NCBI GenBank assembly: GCA_963682025.1
Contig: OY821519.1
Location: forward strand, 190,463,253 to 190,527,252
Source of the DNA: Cordilura impudica
Lineage: Eukaryota; Arthropoda; Insecta; Diptera; Scathophagidae
Reading direction: 5' to 3'
DNA: 64,000 bases
Shown here one piece after another: positions 1-10,600 of this stretch (position 1 is its first letter; every line of letters begins with the position of its first letter). The notes below the pieces were generated by a model that was not told where the DNA came from, ran no database searches, and saw only the letters and a program-made list of their open reading frames with translations. A program made the translations under genes and the position numbers.

Positions 1-660
1 GTAGTGTGAATCTGTGATTGGATCTACTTTAATCGGGCTTTCAATTAAAATTATTTTATCTGTATTTGATTTATTGTTCACTTCAACAAAACTGTACCAG
101 TTTTTTGCTCTATACATGCCGGGAGAAATAGTTACTTCGGGGTTAATTGTAATAGTAGGGATTAAGAAATCGCCATTTTCTAAATCCACAGGAATCTTAA
201 TAATAGCTTTTGTTGTCGGTGTTATTAGAAATTTATCTGAGGTTAGGTTTGGTTTAAAGGACAAGGGAATGCAGGAATTCTTCGTGATTAATTGTTTTCT
301 CTCGAGGTCTATTTTCGCACTCAATTTAGTAAGTATATCGAGTCCAATAAGACCATCAAAGTAGTTGTGAAATTTGAAAACAAAAAATTCTAGGTTTCCG
401 TTTTCCTTGAATTCTATGAACGAGGGAATATTAACCTTTTTATTCAATTGGTGTTTGTTTAACACGGTAGTTATTATTATTGGTATACATTCTTCCGTAT
501 TCAATCGTCCAGTGTATTCTGGATTAATAAAAGATGCCGATGCACCCGTATCTATCAGAAAGCGGAGTGGATGTCCAAATGGGGATGAAATGTTTATATA
601 AGGGAGGTTAGTACCGTGTTTGTTGATATCTAAGTATCCTGTTGAGTTTTGGAGGCATTT
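1..660 (-). CDS. pol: Pol polyprotein N-terminus (aspartic protease), partial
   Basis: The minus-strand frame is open from about position 660 to the window edge. It contains the retroviral-type aspartic protease active-site motif DTGA (codons at about 541-552), followed about 60 residues later by the LIGLD motif (about 340-354) that is the usual second landmark of this protease family. Reverse transcriptase, RNase H and integrase must follow to the left of the window. The frame lies -1 relative to gag and overlaps its last 10 codons or so, so expression by -1 ribosomal frameshifting is expected, as in other gypsy-group elements. No stop codons or frameshifts were found in the visible part. 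Confidence 0.85.
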
Positions 661-1895
661 AATTGAAAATTTCCCACGTCTTCAATTTCGTTATAATTGT
701 CCATATCAGGCACATAGTCTGGGACATTATAGTCCTCAGGGTCGGAATAAGTATTGAAATTTTCAAGGTTGTGATCAATGTGATGGATTTCTCTTGGGAA
801 TCTTCGTGTTTGTCCACTATTGCTTCTAAGGTGAGTGTAACCTGAGCTAGTGTCCATGGGTTCTGGTGTTTGATAGTTAGTGTTTAATTGTGGTTGTCTG
901 AAATTGTTAAATTGGTTTTGGTTACTTGTGGCTGTGTGATAGTATGTTTGTCTAGGTGTTGGTGAATTAAAATTGTGTGCTAACTGAGGTCTAGGGAATG
1001 ACTGATTGACTGGTAATTGTGTTTTATTGTAATAAATGGGAGGATTATAATTCATGTTTTGTTGTGGTCTGTAATTATTTGTTAGTTGCGATCTGGGAGT
1101 AAATGGTTTTTGATAGTGAGGGTGTAAATATTGTGGATTATATGTTCTATGGGTTTCTTGCTTCTTTACTAGGTTTCTATTTTCTTGTTTAATATAGAAC
1201 ATGTTTTGTTCAGTAACACAGTATGAAAAAGCTATTGCCAATGTTTCTGGTTTCATAGCCCTAATTGAGGAACCCAATGGTTCCTTAAGACCGGACAGAA
1301 ATGTGTTGAGGCACATTTTGGCAAACAAATCTCGTTTAGCTGCGATTATATTGGGATCTAATTCATGAATCATTAAGTGATTATTTATTGTAGCTTGAAT
1401 TTCTACCACTGAGCTATAAAATTCTTCTAAAGTTTTATTATTTTGTTTCAAGAGATGTAAGTCTCGAATCAATGAGGTCTCATTTCGCTTATCGGAGTAA
1501 TGCAATATAAGATTATTTTTAATACTTTGCCAGCTCAAATCCGTGCTGTACATGTTTAGTATTTCATTTGCTTCTCCTTCGATTTTGTTACGTATGGATC
1601 TTAAGATCATTTTGGCAAAAGGAGTGCCATCGATAGGTGAAAATATCGAAAGTATTTCCTCCACATTGTTTACAAAGTCGAATAACAATCTAGGATTCCC
1701 GTCAAATTTCGGAAGATCCTTGACAGCATCTGGAATTCTTAAAGATTCTAGAATATTTTTTACTGTCGAGGGTGTATTATCTGTGGAATTCATTGTAGTA
1801 TTACTTTGACTATCTTGATTTACACTCATATCAATTTCAGATTCCGGAATAGGAATAAGGGTTCTTGGAATAAAGTAGGGACGAAATTTAGGCAT
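630..1895 (-). CDS. gag: Gag polyprotein of the Gypsy-type retrotransposon
   Basis: A 421-residue open frame directly upstream of the protease frame. Residues about 45-240 are helical and capsid-like, with the conserved region starting around LPKFDGNP (about residues 61-68) that recurs in Gypsy-group Gag proteins and marks the capsid N-terminus. Residues about 255-360 are rich in Asn, Gln, Pro and Tyr, and the C-terminus is acidic. No CCHC zinc knuckle is visible, which is usual for gypsy-like insect Gags. It should form the particle that packages element RNA. The start ATG at 1895 is the first in the frame; a second Met at residue 23 is an alternative. The frame is intact. Confidence 0.85.
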   Translation of the reverse strand: MPKFRPYFIPRTLIPIPESEIDMSVNQDSQSNTTMNSTDNTPSTVKNILESLRIPDAVKDLPKFDGNPRLLFDFVNNVEEILSIFSPIDGTPFAKMILRSIRNKIEGEANEILNMYSTDLSWQSIKNNLILHYSDKRNETSLIRDLHLLKQNNKTLEEFYSSVVEIQATINNHLMIHELDPNIIAAKRDLFAKMCLNTFLSGLKEPLGSSIRAMKPETLAIAFSYCVTEQNMFYIKQENRNLVKKQETHRTYNPQYLHPHYQKPFTPRSQLTNNYRPQQNMNYNPPIYYNKTQLPVNQSFPRPQLAHNFNSPTPRQTYYHTATSNQNQFNNFRQPQLNTNYQTPEPMDTSSGYTHLRSNSGQTRRFPREIHHIDHNLENFNTYSDPEDYNVPDYVPDMDNYNEIEDVGNFQLNASKTQQDT

Positions 1896-2372
1896 ATAAA
1901 GTGTTATTTGTATTTAAACAAAGACATATATTTAAAAAGATTTACAGGAGGGTCTCTTGAGAATCGCTGGTCCTTAAAAATATATGAATTTGTTTATTTC
2001 GTATATAAAATAATTAATCTTCGAAAGGTAAATTATTCTATATTTATCGAAGTGTATGTTTCTTTTCTATGTAATTATTAAACTAGTATTTATCACTTTT
2101 CTATTAAATAATAATTTTTTATTTTTTTTTTTTTTTTTGTTTATTTCTCACTTATTAATTTTAATTGATTCTTTTTCTTATTTATTAATTATTCAATATT
2201 CGACTTACACAAAAATAATTGTAGCCTGCATTATTGCTGGTGGTTCTGTTCCAATTTACGATGATCCTTCGTAATGTTGCTCCTTATACAATTTGTGTAG
2301 TGATGATCCGTCACTTGAATATTTAGCAATAATCCGTCGCCTTTATTCTTTAATTTGTACAGGAACCACTGG

Positions 2373-2390
2373 AACTACCCGACTGCGCCA
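2373..2390 (-). promoter_or_regulatory. Primer binding site, tRNA-Ser type
   Basis: On the minus strand, GGCGCAGTCGG starts at the inner edge of the LTR (the last LTR base overlaps the TGG). This is the priming sequence typical of gypsy/17.6/297-type elements, which use the 3' end of tRNA-Ser. Confidence 0.75.
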
Positions 2391-2783
2391 GTTATTGGTT
2401 GTGTTAACACGAGTTTAAAAAAAAATAAAACACAGTTGTCTGTTTGACTGTTTAATCAGAATTGCTTCTTTAATAATAATTGTCACTAATATATATTTTT
2501 GTTTTTAAAAAAATAATGTTTACGTTAGCTTAATATAATTTAAATGGTTTTGCAATAATAAATTTATATTCGTTCCAATTTCCAAATAACCAAATACAAA
2601 TAATGCAATTATGCTTGTCTTAATAATTCTTAATAATCAAATACAAGTTCATTTAACTTAACTTATTATGTTTATGCTGATCTTGGTGGTTTTATTGGTG
2701 TCTGTGTTGTTGTTGTTGGTAATAATAGTTTTATCGGTGGTTCTGTTGTTGTTGTTGTTATTACTGTGGTAGGTGATATAACT
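2390..2783 (-). repeat. 5' LTR of the Gypsy-type element
   Basis: A 394-bp segment bounded by a short inverted repeat (AGTTAT at 2390, ATAACT ending at 2783) and followed on the element strand by the primer binding site. It is AT-rich with a run of AAC triplets near its 5' end. The partner LTR lies outside the window, so the boundaries rest on the inverted ends and the primer site. Confidence 0.7.
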
Positions 2784-3102
2784 CGCGCCTTGAAATAAAA
2801 AATAAATACTTGCACCCTCATAAACATATACCGACAATCAGTATAATCTAAATCCACAATATCTTAACAGAGTTCAACAAGAACATTAAAATGGCAAAAG
2901 AGGATAGTGCAGCCAAAAGCACAATGTTTGCAAAATCTACCAAACATGGTTTCAAGTTTTATTATTTCAAAAATTCCAAAAAAATTTTCAACTTCTATAC
3001 CAAAAATGTTTCCTTGAATATGTAATCGCACTATTTGAGGGTTAAGCATGAACTTTAAATTATATGAGATAACGAACTTGCAGAAACTTTTCAAATGCAG
3101 TC

Positions 3103-3574
3103 TAGGGATGCCAATCGTCATCAACATTTGCAATTCCCATGATTTTGGATTTTGTGAATTCATAAAATTTTTTCGGAATTTCTCAGCATTTCGGGATTGT
3201 TTTTTTGTTAATTTTCCAATATACATTATTTTAGTTTTCTAAAAAAAAGTGATTCATTAGATTCCCTCCAAAGAAGCAGAATATGCAGATTTTTTTGCAG
3301 GTTATTTAAAAACACTTCCGCAAATTTAGTAACAAAAAGTGGAGTCATTCATTCATTGCATTGTTTCCAAAGAAGCAGTGTTGTTTCCAACAATCTTCTA
3401 AAATGTTAATATAATATAAATTTATCGAAAAAGAACATTTTTTTTTAAACACATGAACAATACTTAGATCCATAAAGGACATTATCTGTCTTATGACAAC
3501 CCTGTGTTATATTCAGTAGAAAAATTAATTTAACCCAAAATTCCGGATTACGGGTTTTTGCGTTTGGCATCCCT
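3103..3574. mobile_element. Candidate hAT-like MITE
   Basis: The 12-bp inverted ends TAGGGATGCCAA (3103) and TTGGCATCCCT(A) (to 3574/3575) bound about 472 bp of AT-rich non-coding DNA. The flanks ATGCAGTC (3095-3102) and ATGCATAC (3575-3582) agree at 6 of 8 positions, a plausible decayed 8-bp target duplication as made by hAT elements. There is no transposase remnant. Confidence 0.5.
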
Positions 3575-3582
3575 ATGCATAC

Positions 3583-4446
3583 ATAGTGTTATGTAGTTTC
3601 TAACAACGAAAGCTTCAACAACATAAATGCAAAGCATACAATTTCGTACTATATACTTTACAGTTTGATAAGGAATTAGAAAACAAATAAACAGAGAGAC
3701 TATTTTTTAAATGGAAAATCAATTTTTTACAATCATGCGCAAAACAGTACGACGGCAATACATAAGAAAAATAATCATAGAAAAATCTTACTCTATAAGT
3801 TTTAGTTCGTATTTCAAAACAAATATATAAAAAAAGAAATGTTTTAGTGAAACTTATAAAGTTATAAAATATATTTTTAAAATTATACTAACGTTTTTTT
3901 TTTTAAATCAAAATTCTAAAGAAATAATATAAAGAAAATAACAATATTTTTATATAGAGAAACGCCTTAAGAATGTGAATACGAAAAAAAAATAAGTCAA
4001 GTGTGAAAAAATCTATAATTTTTTTGTAAAGGAATTTGTGTGTACATAATTTGTTAAAATTAAACAATATTTACCAAAACAATTTCTAAAATAAAATAAT
4101 ATTTAATAGAATAGTAACAGAAAAAAGTTTTGTATAAAATAAAAATTCAAACAAAAATCTTATCGGATACTTTTTCATATTGTAGACAGAATATTCTCAT
4201 TTCTCACCTCATTTGAGGGAAACCCCATAAAAAAACAATTTTCTCAATGTAGCGCCACTTAGTCTAAAGTTGCGATTAGCATTGACATTTCAAGTAGTTA
4301 CTAAAAAAAATCGTGTGTTGTTTCATCGTTCGTTCGTTGCGCCATAGAGTGTATAATAATATCCTGTGAAATTTGCACGTAATCTCTACTAACATACTCG
4401 TATAAATAACTTCCGTTTCCTTGTTATTGTTGTTGAGTTGTGGATA
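3583..4446 (+). other. AT-rich upstream region and probable 5' UTR of the transporter gene
   Basis: No coding potential was seen. The stretch 3583-4200 is very AT-rich. Base composition becomes more mixed from about 4220, which is where a promoter and 5' UTR for the gene starting at 4447 would be expected. I could not identify a transcription start from sequence alone. Confidence 0.35.
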
Positions 4447-4619
4447 ATGGAGTCCACACAGTCTACCACATATGAACCACTTGAAGGTCGTAGTTCCGGT
4501 ATACGTCATGAACCGATGGATAGTCCTGATAATGATGTTCGTTCTCCCAGCGATCAAAAACATATGGTTTATTTGGCAATGTTAGCAGCTGGCATTGGTT
4601 TCGTTTTGCCATATAATAG
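4447..4619 (+). CDS. Ent3: Transporter exon 1 (start codon and most of TM1)
   Basis: The start ATG at 4447 follows GTGGATA. It encodes a 39-residue cytoplasmic N-terminus with acidic and Ser/Pro residues, then the first part of TM1. The donor is AATAG|gtaagt; the exon ends after two bases of a Ser codon that is completed by exon 2. Confidence 0.88.
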
Positions 4620-7600
4620 GTAAGTTTGGAATAGGTCAGTTTTATTGATTTCCTTCTTTCGCGTGATTTCGACGTTTTTTGTGTTATTTTAAAATGATTA
4701 CAATATTATATTCTGTGTCCAAATGAAAAGATGACTTTTCAAATTAAACTTCGCGGGTATATTGATTTTTTCAGGTTGGTAGTACTCTTTTTTAAATTAT
4801 GTTAATATAGTCAATGATCGCTTTTTTAAACAACTAATATATAATTTGGCGATTTTAACAATGACTGAAAAAAGAAACAAGTAACAAAATTATAGTTGGC
4901 TTAGACCGACTTTCCAGTACCCTTTGCTGAAGAAATAACTGGGTATAAAAAAAATCATGTGAGTCCGATCACAAGGGAGATGTGTAAACATCTAATAATT
5001 AAAGAAAACGTCAACATCATATATTCCAGTGCATAAAAAATAAGTCGATTATGCTGTTTTCTGAAATTCAATTGATGTTTTCTGAAATGTAATTGATGTT
5101 TTCTGTAATTCTATTGATGTTTTCTTAAATTCAATTGAAGTTTTCTGAAACTCGAATGATGTTTTCTTAAATTATATTGATGTTTTCTGAAATTCTATTT
5201 ATGTTTTCTGAAATTCAATTGATGTTTTCTGAAATACAATTGATGTTTTCTGAAATACAATTGATGTTTTCTGAAATTCTATTGATGTTTTCTGAAATTC
5301 AATTGATGCTTTCTGAAACTCGAATGATGTTTTCTGAAATTATATTGATGTTTTCTGAAATTCTATTTACGTTTTCTGAAATTCACATGATGTTTTCTGA
5401 AACTCGAATGATGTTTTCTGAAATTGTATTAATGTTTTCTGAAATTCTCTTGATGTTTTCTGAAATTCAATTGATGTTTTCTTAAACTCGAATGATGTTT
5501 TCTGAAATTCTATTGATGTTTTCTGAAATTCTATTTATGTTTTCTGAAATTCAAATGATGTTATCTGAAATTATATTGATGGTTTCTGAAATACAATTGA
5601 TGTTTTCTGAAATTCTATTGATGCTTTCTGAAATTCAAATGATGTTTTCTGAAATACTGTTAATGTTTTCTGAAGTAAATTTATGTTTTATGAAATTCTA
5701 TTAATGTTGTCGAAATTCAAATGATGTTTTCTGAAATTCTGTAGATGTTTTCTGAAATTGTATTGATGTTTTCTGAAATTCTTTTGATGTTTTCTGAAAT
5801 ACAATTGATGTTTCTGAAATGCTTGATGTTTTCTGAAATTTTATTGATGTGTTCTGGAAAACATTTTTTTTTTCTGAAATTCTATTGATGTTTTATGAAA
5901 TACAATTAATGTTTTCTGAAATTCTATTGATGTTTTCTGAAACTTGAATTATGTTTTCTGAAATTCTATTGATGTTTTCTGAAATTCAAAAGATGTTTTC
6001 TGAAATTATATAGATGATTACTGAAATAGAATTGATGTTTTCTGAAAGACAATTGAAAAATGTTTAGTTGTTTTGTAAGGTTTTGAGTTATTTTCTTAAT
6101 GAGACTTTTTTATGCGGTCCCAATTCACCGCATTAAACAAATAATTTTTAGTTGCGTCGCGAAAACTATATTTTATAACTACTCGTGAAGTTTTTTTTAC
6201 GATTTTTTTGTATGAGTTTTTTTAATGCGGTCCCTAACCCTCGCACAAAAACAGGTTTGAGTGTATTTTTTTTATGATACGATTTTCCTACGCTTTTCCT
6301 TACTTGGATGACGGTATTATATATTGCATTTTATATTAAGATGTCGTCATGTGTTAAATTGATTTATGATGTACAATGGAACTTAAAGCTATTATTAACT
6401 AATTAAATTTAATTAAAATTTCAACTAACAAAATTTATTTATATTATATCCTAGTTATTGGAAAATATTCCAAATTTATATCAATTTAATGCTTAGTAAG
6501 AATCAATTTAATGCTTAATAGTAATAATTACTAAAAATGTTTATTAATGAAAGTTGTTAACATATAATTGTTTATATGGTCTGAGGCGTTGCCAACTAAC
6601 TATATTGAAAAAAGTACGAACAAAGACAACCATGTCAGTTAACACTGCTTTTGCATTATCTTTAAGGTGCTATTACATGATGTGTTTTTTACATATGTAC
6701 TGTCAAATTTCGTCACAACAAAAGTTGTACACATCGTGTGATACATATGAAACATTGTTTATGTACAATACATGAGGAAAGTCACAAGTACATTTTTCAA
6801 TTAGAACAGGTTCTATTTTTGCATGACAAACAAGTGAAAATACAACACTGCTTGTGGCGAAAGAAAAACAGAGTACATTTTAAAGATTAATATTGAAAGA
6901 AAAATAAATTGTTTAGTATTAATTAACAATTAAAAAATACATAACCTTTTTTTTAACAAAAAATTTTTGTAAATTCACAAATTAAATCAGCTGTTGTTTA
7001 CATTTAGAGGTTATGTCATACGGAAATACATACGCACGTGTGATAGCAAAAATTATGAATCGTATGTAAGAAGACAATTTTGACAGACATGAAGAATTTC
7101 ATATGGATAAAAAAAAGTGACAGTACATATGTAAAAAACATTTCGTGTAATAGCACCTTTACTTGCATTCTATTATTACATCGTCATTCGTACGTAATAA
7201 AAACAGAAAAAAAGATTTCTTTAGAACTCAAATAAAACTTAAGAAAATACAGAAATATTTTGGTGGAATTCTACAAATCGTTGTGGTTTGTGAATAAAAA
7301 CTTAATTATAGTTTATTGAGGAATAAAGTATTTATAAAAATACACATCAAAAATTCCACAAAATGCAGTCGGCTAGTAAAATAAATAATGTGTACACTAT
7401 TTGACAAATAGTTGGTTAGGTAGTGTTCAAGAAAATGTTTAAAAAGAAAAAATGGTATCAAATATTTGGTCTATGGAGCTAATTTGAAAATTAAAAAAAG
7501 TGTTAAAAACACGAGTTACTTAGGTTTGTCTCTCCTACCACAATGCCAATTTCGAATGCATTGGGTAATTGCCGATGAACAGTTTCTCTTGAAAATATTT

Positions 7601-10600
7601 TTTCACCAATACAATCATAAGTCACACAGCGTTATCTCCTTCAGCTCACACCGATATAAGTTACGCTGTTTTTGTGATTGTATTGTGAAATAGAAATTTA
7701 CCCCCCTGCGCGTATAGATGTTTACACATCAAAAAAGGTATAAACCAAATTTTAATGTTATTCTTATTAATTTGTGGCGTGCAGATATGAAAAAAATCAT
7801 ATCTGATGTTATTTTTAAATGAGGCCGATATCAAAATGGACCGATCATGACCATATTTAGTAAAGTCACTTACTTTTCTCAAAAACATGTATACACCAAA
7901 AATAAAAAAAATTATCTCACAGGGGTTTTTACTACTGATAGTGGGTATAGTAGACACATATGCATTATTGATATATATTTTCTCAACCATCGGTTATTTG
8001 TATGGGGGTTAGGTCTGAACATGCAACGATTTTAACCAATTTCAATAGCTTCGACAAAAGCTTACATACTAAATTCCATCAAAATCTATTCATATTTATG
8101 GCCTGTGCTTTGATTACAAGGTTTACATGGAGAAACAGATCGACGGACAGACAGACAGACGGACGGACGCTAAACCAGAAAGTGACAAACATCAGCAAAA
8201 ATTCATTATATCCTCATCAAGTAGTAGTATAGTGTATAAAAATGTTTGCAATCAGTTATAAGAACACAGAGAAGGCTTTGACAAAAAAGAGGCCCCGGAC
8301 GAGAAAAAACATCAACTGATAAAAACACATCAAGAAAATCAAACATTTGGTGCTGAAATATTATAGATAAATAATTAGAGATCTTTCTTAAACTGTTGAA
8401 ATTTTTAAAGGATCAGTCAACTTAATACAAATAAGTCAAATCTCATTTGATTTGACTTGGATATCATGAAAGTTCATGTTAATTATTTTACTTCGATTAT
8501 AGTGGAGTGGTGCAATATAGACCGTCCGTCGGACCCAATTATGGGCAGACAACTCCAAAATTTTGCACCACAATAATGCAACGTCTCACACTGTACGCGA
8601 GACCATTTCCCATATCGTTCCACAACCACCGTATTTGCCTAATTTAGCACCGTGTCACTTTTGGTTATTTAACAAATTAAATTAAATAATATTGATAATG
8701 TTTTAAAAAGACTACATATTTTTTAAATAATGATAAATATCATATAAAGCTTGGTTTTGAAAAGAAAATAATGAATATTATAGCTTCTGCATTTGCGTTT
8801 CGTGTTGATATAGAAGAATTTTAATTTTATAATTTATCTAAATTTTTTTTTGCACAATTTTCAGACGTTCCGTTACATTTATTAGATAAAGTTTGAAAGA
8901 ATTTAACATCATAACATAATCATCCCAATTCTAAATATTCCTAGGGAAATGAGTTCCCGAGGAATTAATTTTTCCCGGGAATAAATCCTCCTATTCTAAA
9001 CAGGCGGGGAGAAGAATAATATGGGAGAGAGAATTTCGATTATTCGATGACAGCTGTTTTGCTTCAGTTGTTTTGTTTTGTTTACAAATTTATAAGTTTT
9101 TGTGGAAATTAAAAGTAAAACTTTTTTAAAATCTTTAATAAATTAAAAATAAATACAAAAAATGTTTAGTGTAGCGTTTCTGAAGGTAGCTGAATCAGAA
9201 GAGCAGCAGCAGGCAAGACGGCGCAAAGCATGCTACATCAGGGTTGGCTTGCATCGTGTTTAAAAGAACATGAATTTGTTTTTTTGTTTGTTGCTTTTGA
9301 CCTGAAAGCAACAGTAATGCCATAATATTTATTATTATACAAATTTCTATATGATATATACTACTAATTTTTAATTTTTTATTTTTAATTTTTAATTTTT
9401 AATTTTTAATTTTTAATTTTTAATTTTTAATTTTTAATTTTTAATTTTTAATTTTTAATTTTTAATTTTTAATTTTTAATTTTTAATTTTTAATTTTTAA
9501 TTTTTAATTTTTAATTTTTAATTTTTAATTTTTAATTTTTAATTTTTAATTTTTAATTTTTAATTTTTAATTTTTAATTTTTAATTTTTAATTTTTAATT
9601 TTTAATTTTTAATTTTTAATTTTTAATTTTTAATTTTTAATTTTTAATTTTTAATTTTTAATTTTTAATTTTTAATTTTTAATTTTTAATTTTTAATTTT
9701 TAATTTTTAATTTTTAATTTTTAATTTTTAATTTTTAATTTTTAATTTTTAATTTTTAATTTTTAATTTTTAATTTTTAATTTTTAATTTTTAATTTTTA
9801 ATTTTTGATTTTTAATTTTTAATTTTTAATTTTTAATTTTTAATTTTAAATTTTTAATTTTTAATTTTTAATTTTTAATATTTAATTTTTTAGTTTTAAA
9901 TTTTTAATTTTAAAATTTTAGTTTTAAATTTTTAATTTTTAATTTTTAATCTTTAATTTTTAATTTTTAATTTTTAATTTTTAATTTTTAATTTTTAATT
10001 TTTAATTTTTAATTTTTAATTTTTAATTTTTAATTTTTAATTTTTAATTTTTAATTTTTAGTTTTTAATTTTTAATTTTTAATTTTTAATTTTTAATTTT
10101 TAATTTTTAATTTTTAATTTTTAATTTTTAATTTTTAATTTTTAATTTTTAATTTTTAATTTTTAATTTTTAATATTTTATTTTTAATTTTTAATTTTGA
10201 ATTTTTAATTTCAAATTTTTGATTTTTAATTTTGAATTTCGGCTTTTAAATTTTTAATTTTTAATGTTTAATTTTTAATTTTCCAATTTTAATTTTAAAT
10301 TTTTCAGTTTTAATTATTCATTTTTCGCTTCTCTCTTCTCACTTCTCATCTTTCATTTTTCGTTTTTCTATTTTCATTTTTAATTTTTCATTATAGAACG
10401 TTTACATCTTAGGAAATCTATTTCAACATCTATACCGTTTACATCTCACTTGTTTGATATTTTGTGAGATTTTGTTTCCACAAAAATAAACAGCTGATTA
10501 AAATAACACATATAAACTAGGAATACCAAAAATATCCATAACAATAGGAAAGTGGAAATTTCAAAATTCAAAAAATGTACAGATTTTATTATTATATTAT

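Larger units (their letters stand above)
1..2783 (-). mobile_element. Ty3/Gypsy LTR retrotransposon, 5' portion (cut by window edge)
   Basis: On the minus strand the order is LTR (2390-2783), tRNA-Ser-type primer binding site, leader (about 1896-2372), gag (630-1895) and pol beginning with the protease (to position 1). Gag is intact and the visible 200 codons of pol contain no stop, so this copy looks young. The LTR ends form an inverted AGTTAT/ATAACT pair. With the tRNA-Ser primer this fits the gypsy/17.6/297 group of insect elements, many of which also carry an env gene; any env would lie to the left of the window. The base pairs outside the LTR begin CGCG (2784-2787), a candidate 4-bp target duplication that cannot be checked because the other end is outside. 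Confidence 0.85.

Noticed and set aside
2672..2857. 61-codon frame rich in Thr/Pro
   Set aside because: It overlaps the LTR of the Gypsy-type element; the Thr run comes from AAC/ACC triplets in the LTR.
9365..10320. CRISPR-like or regulatory array
   Set aside because: The unit is only 7 bp, without spacers; it is a simple satellite.
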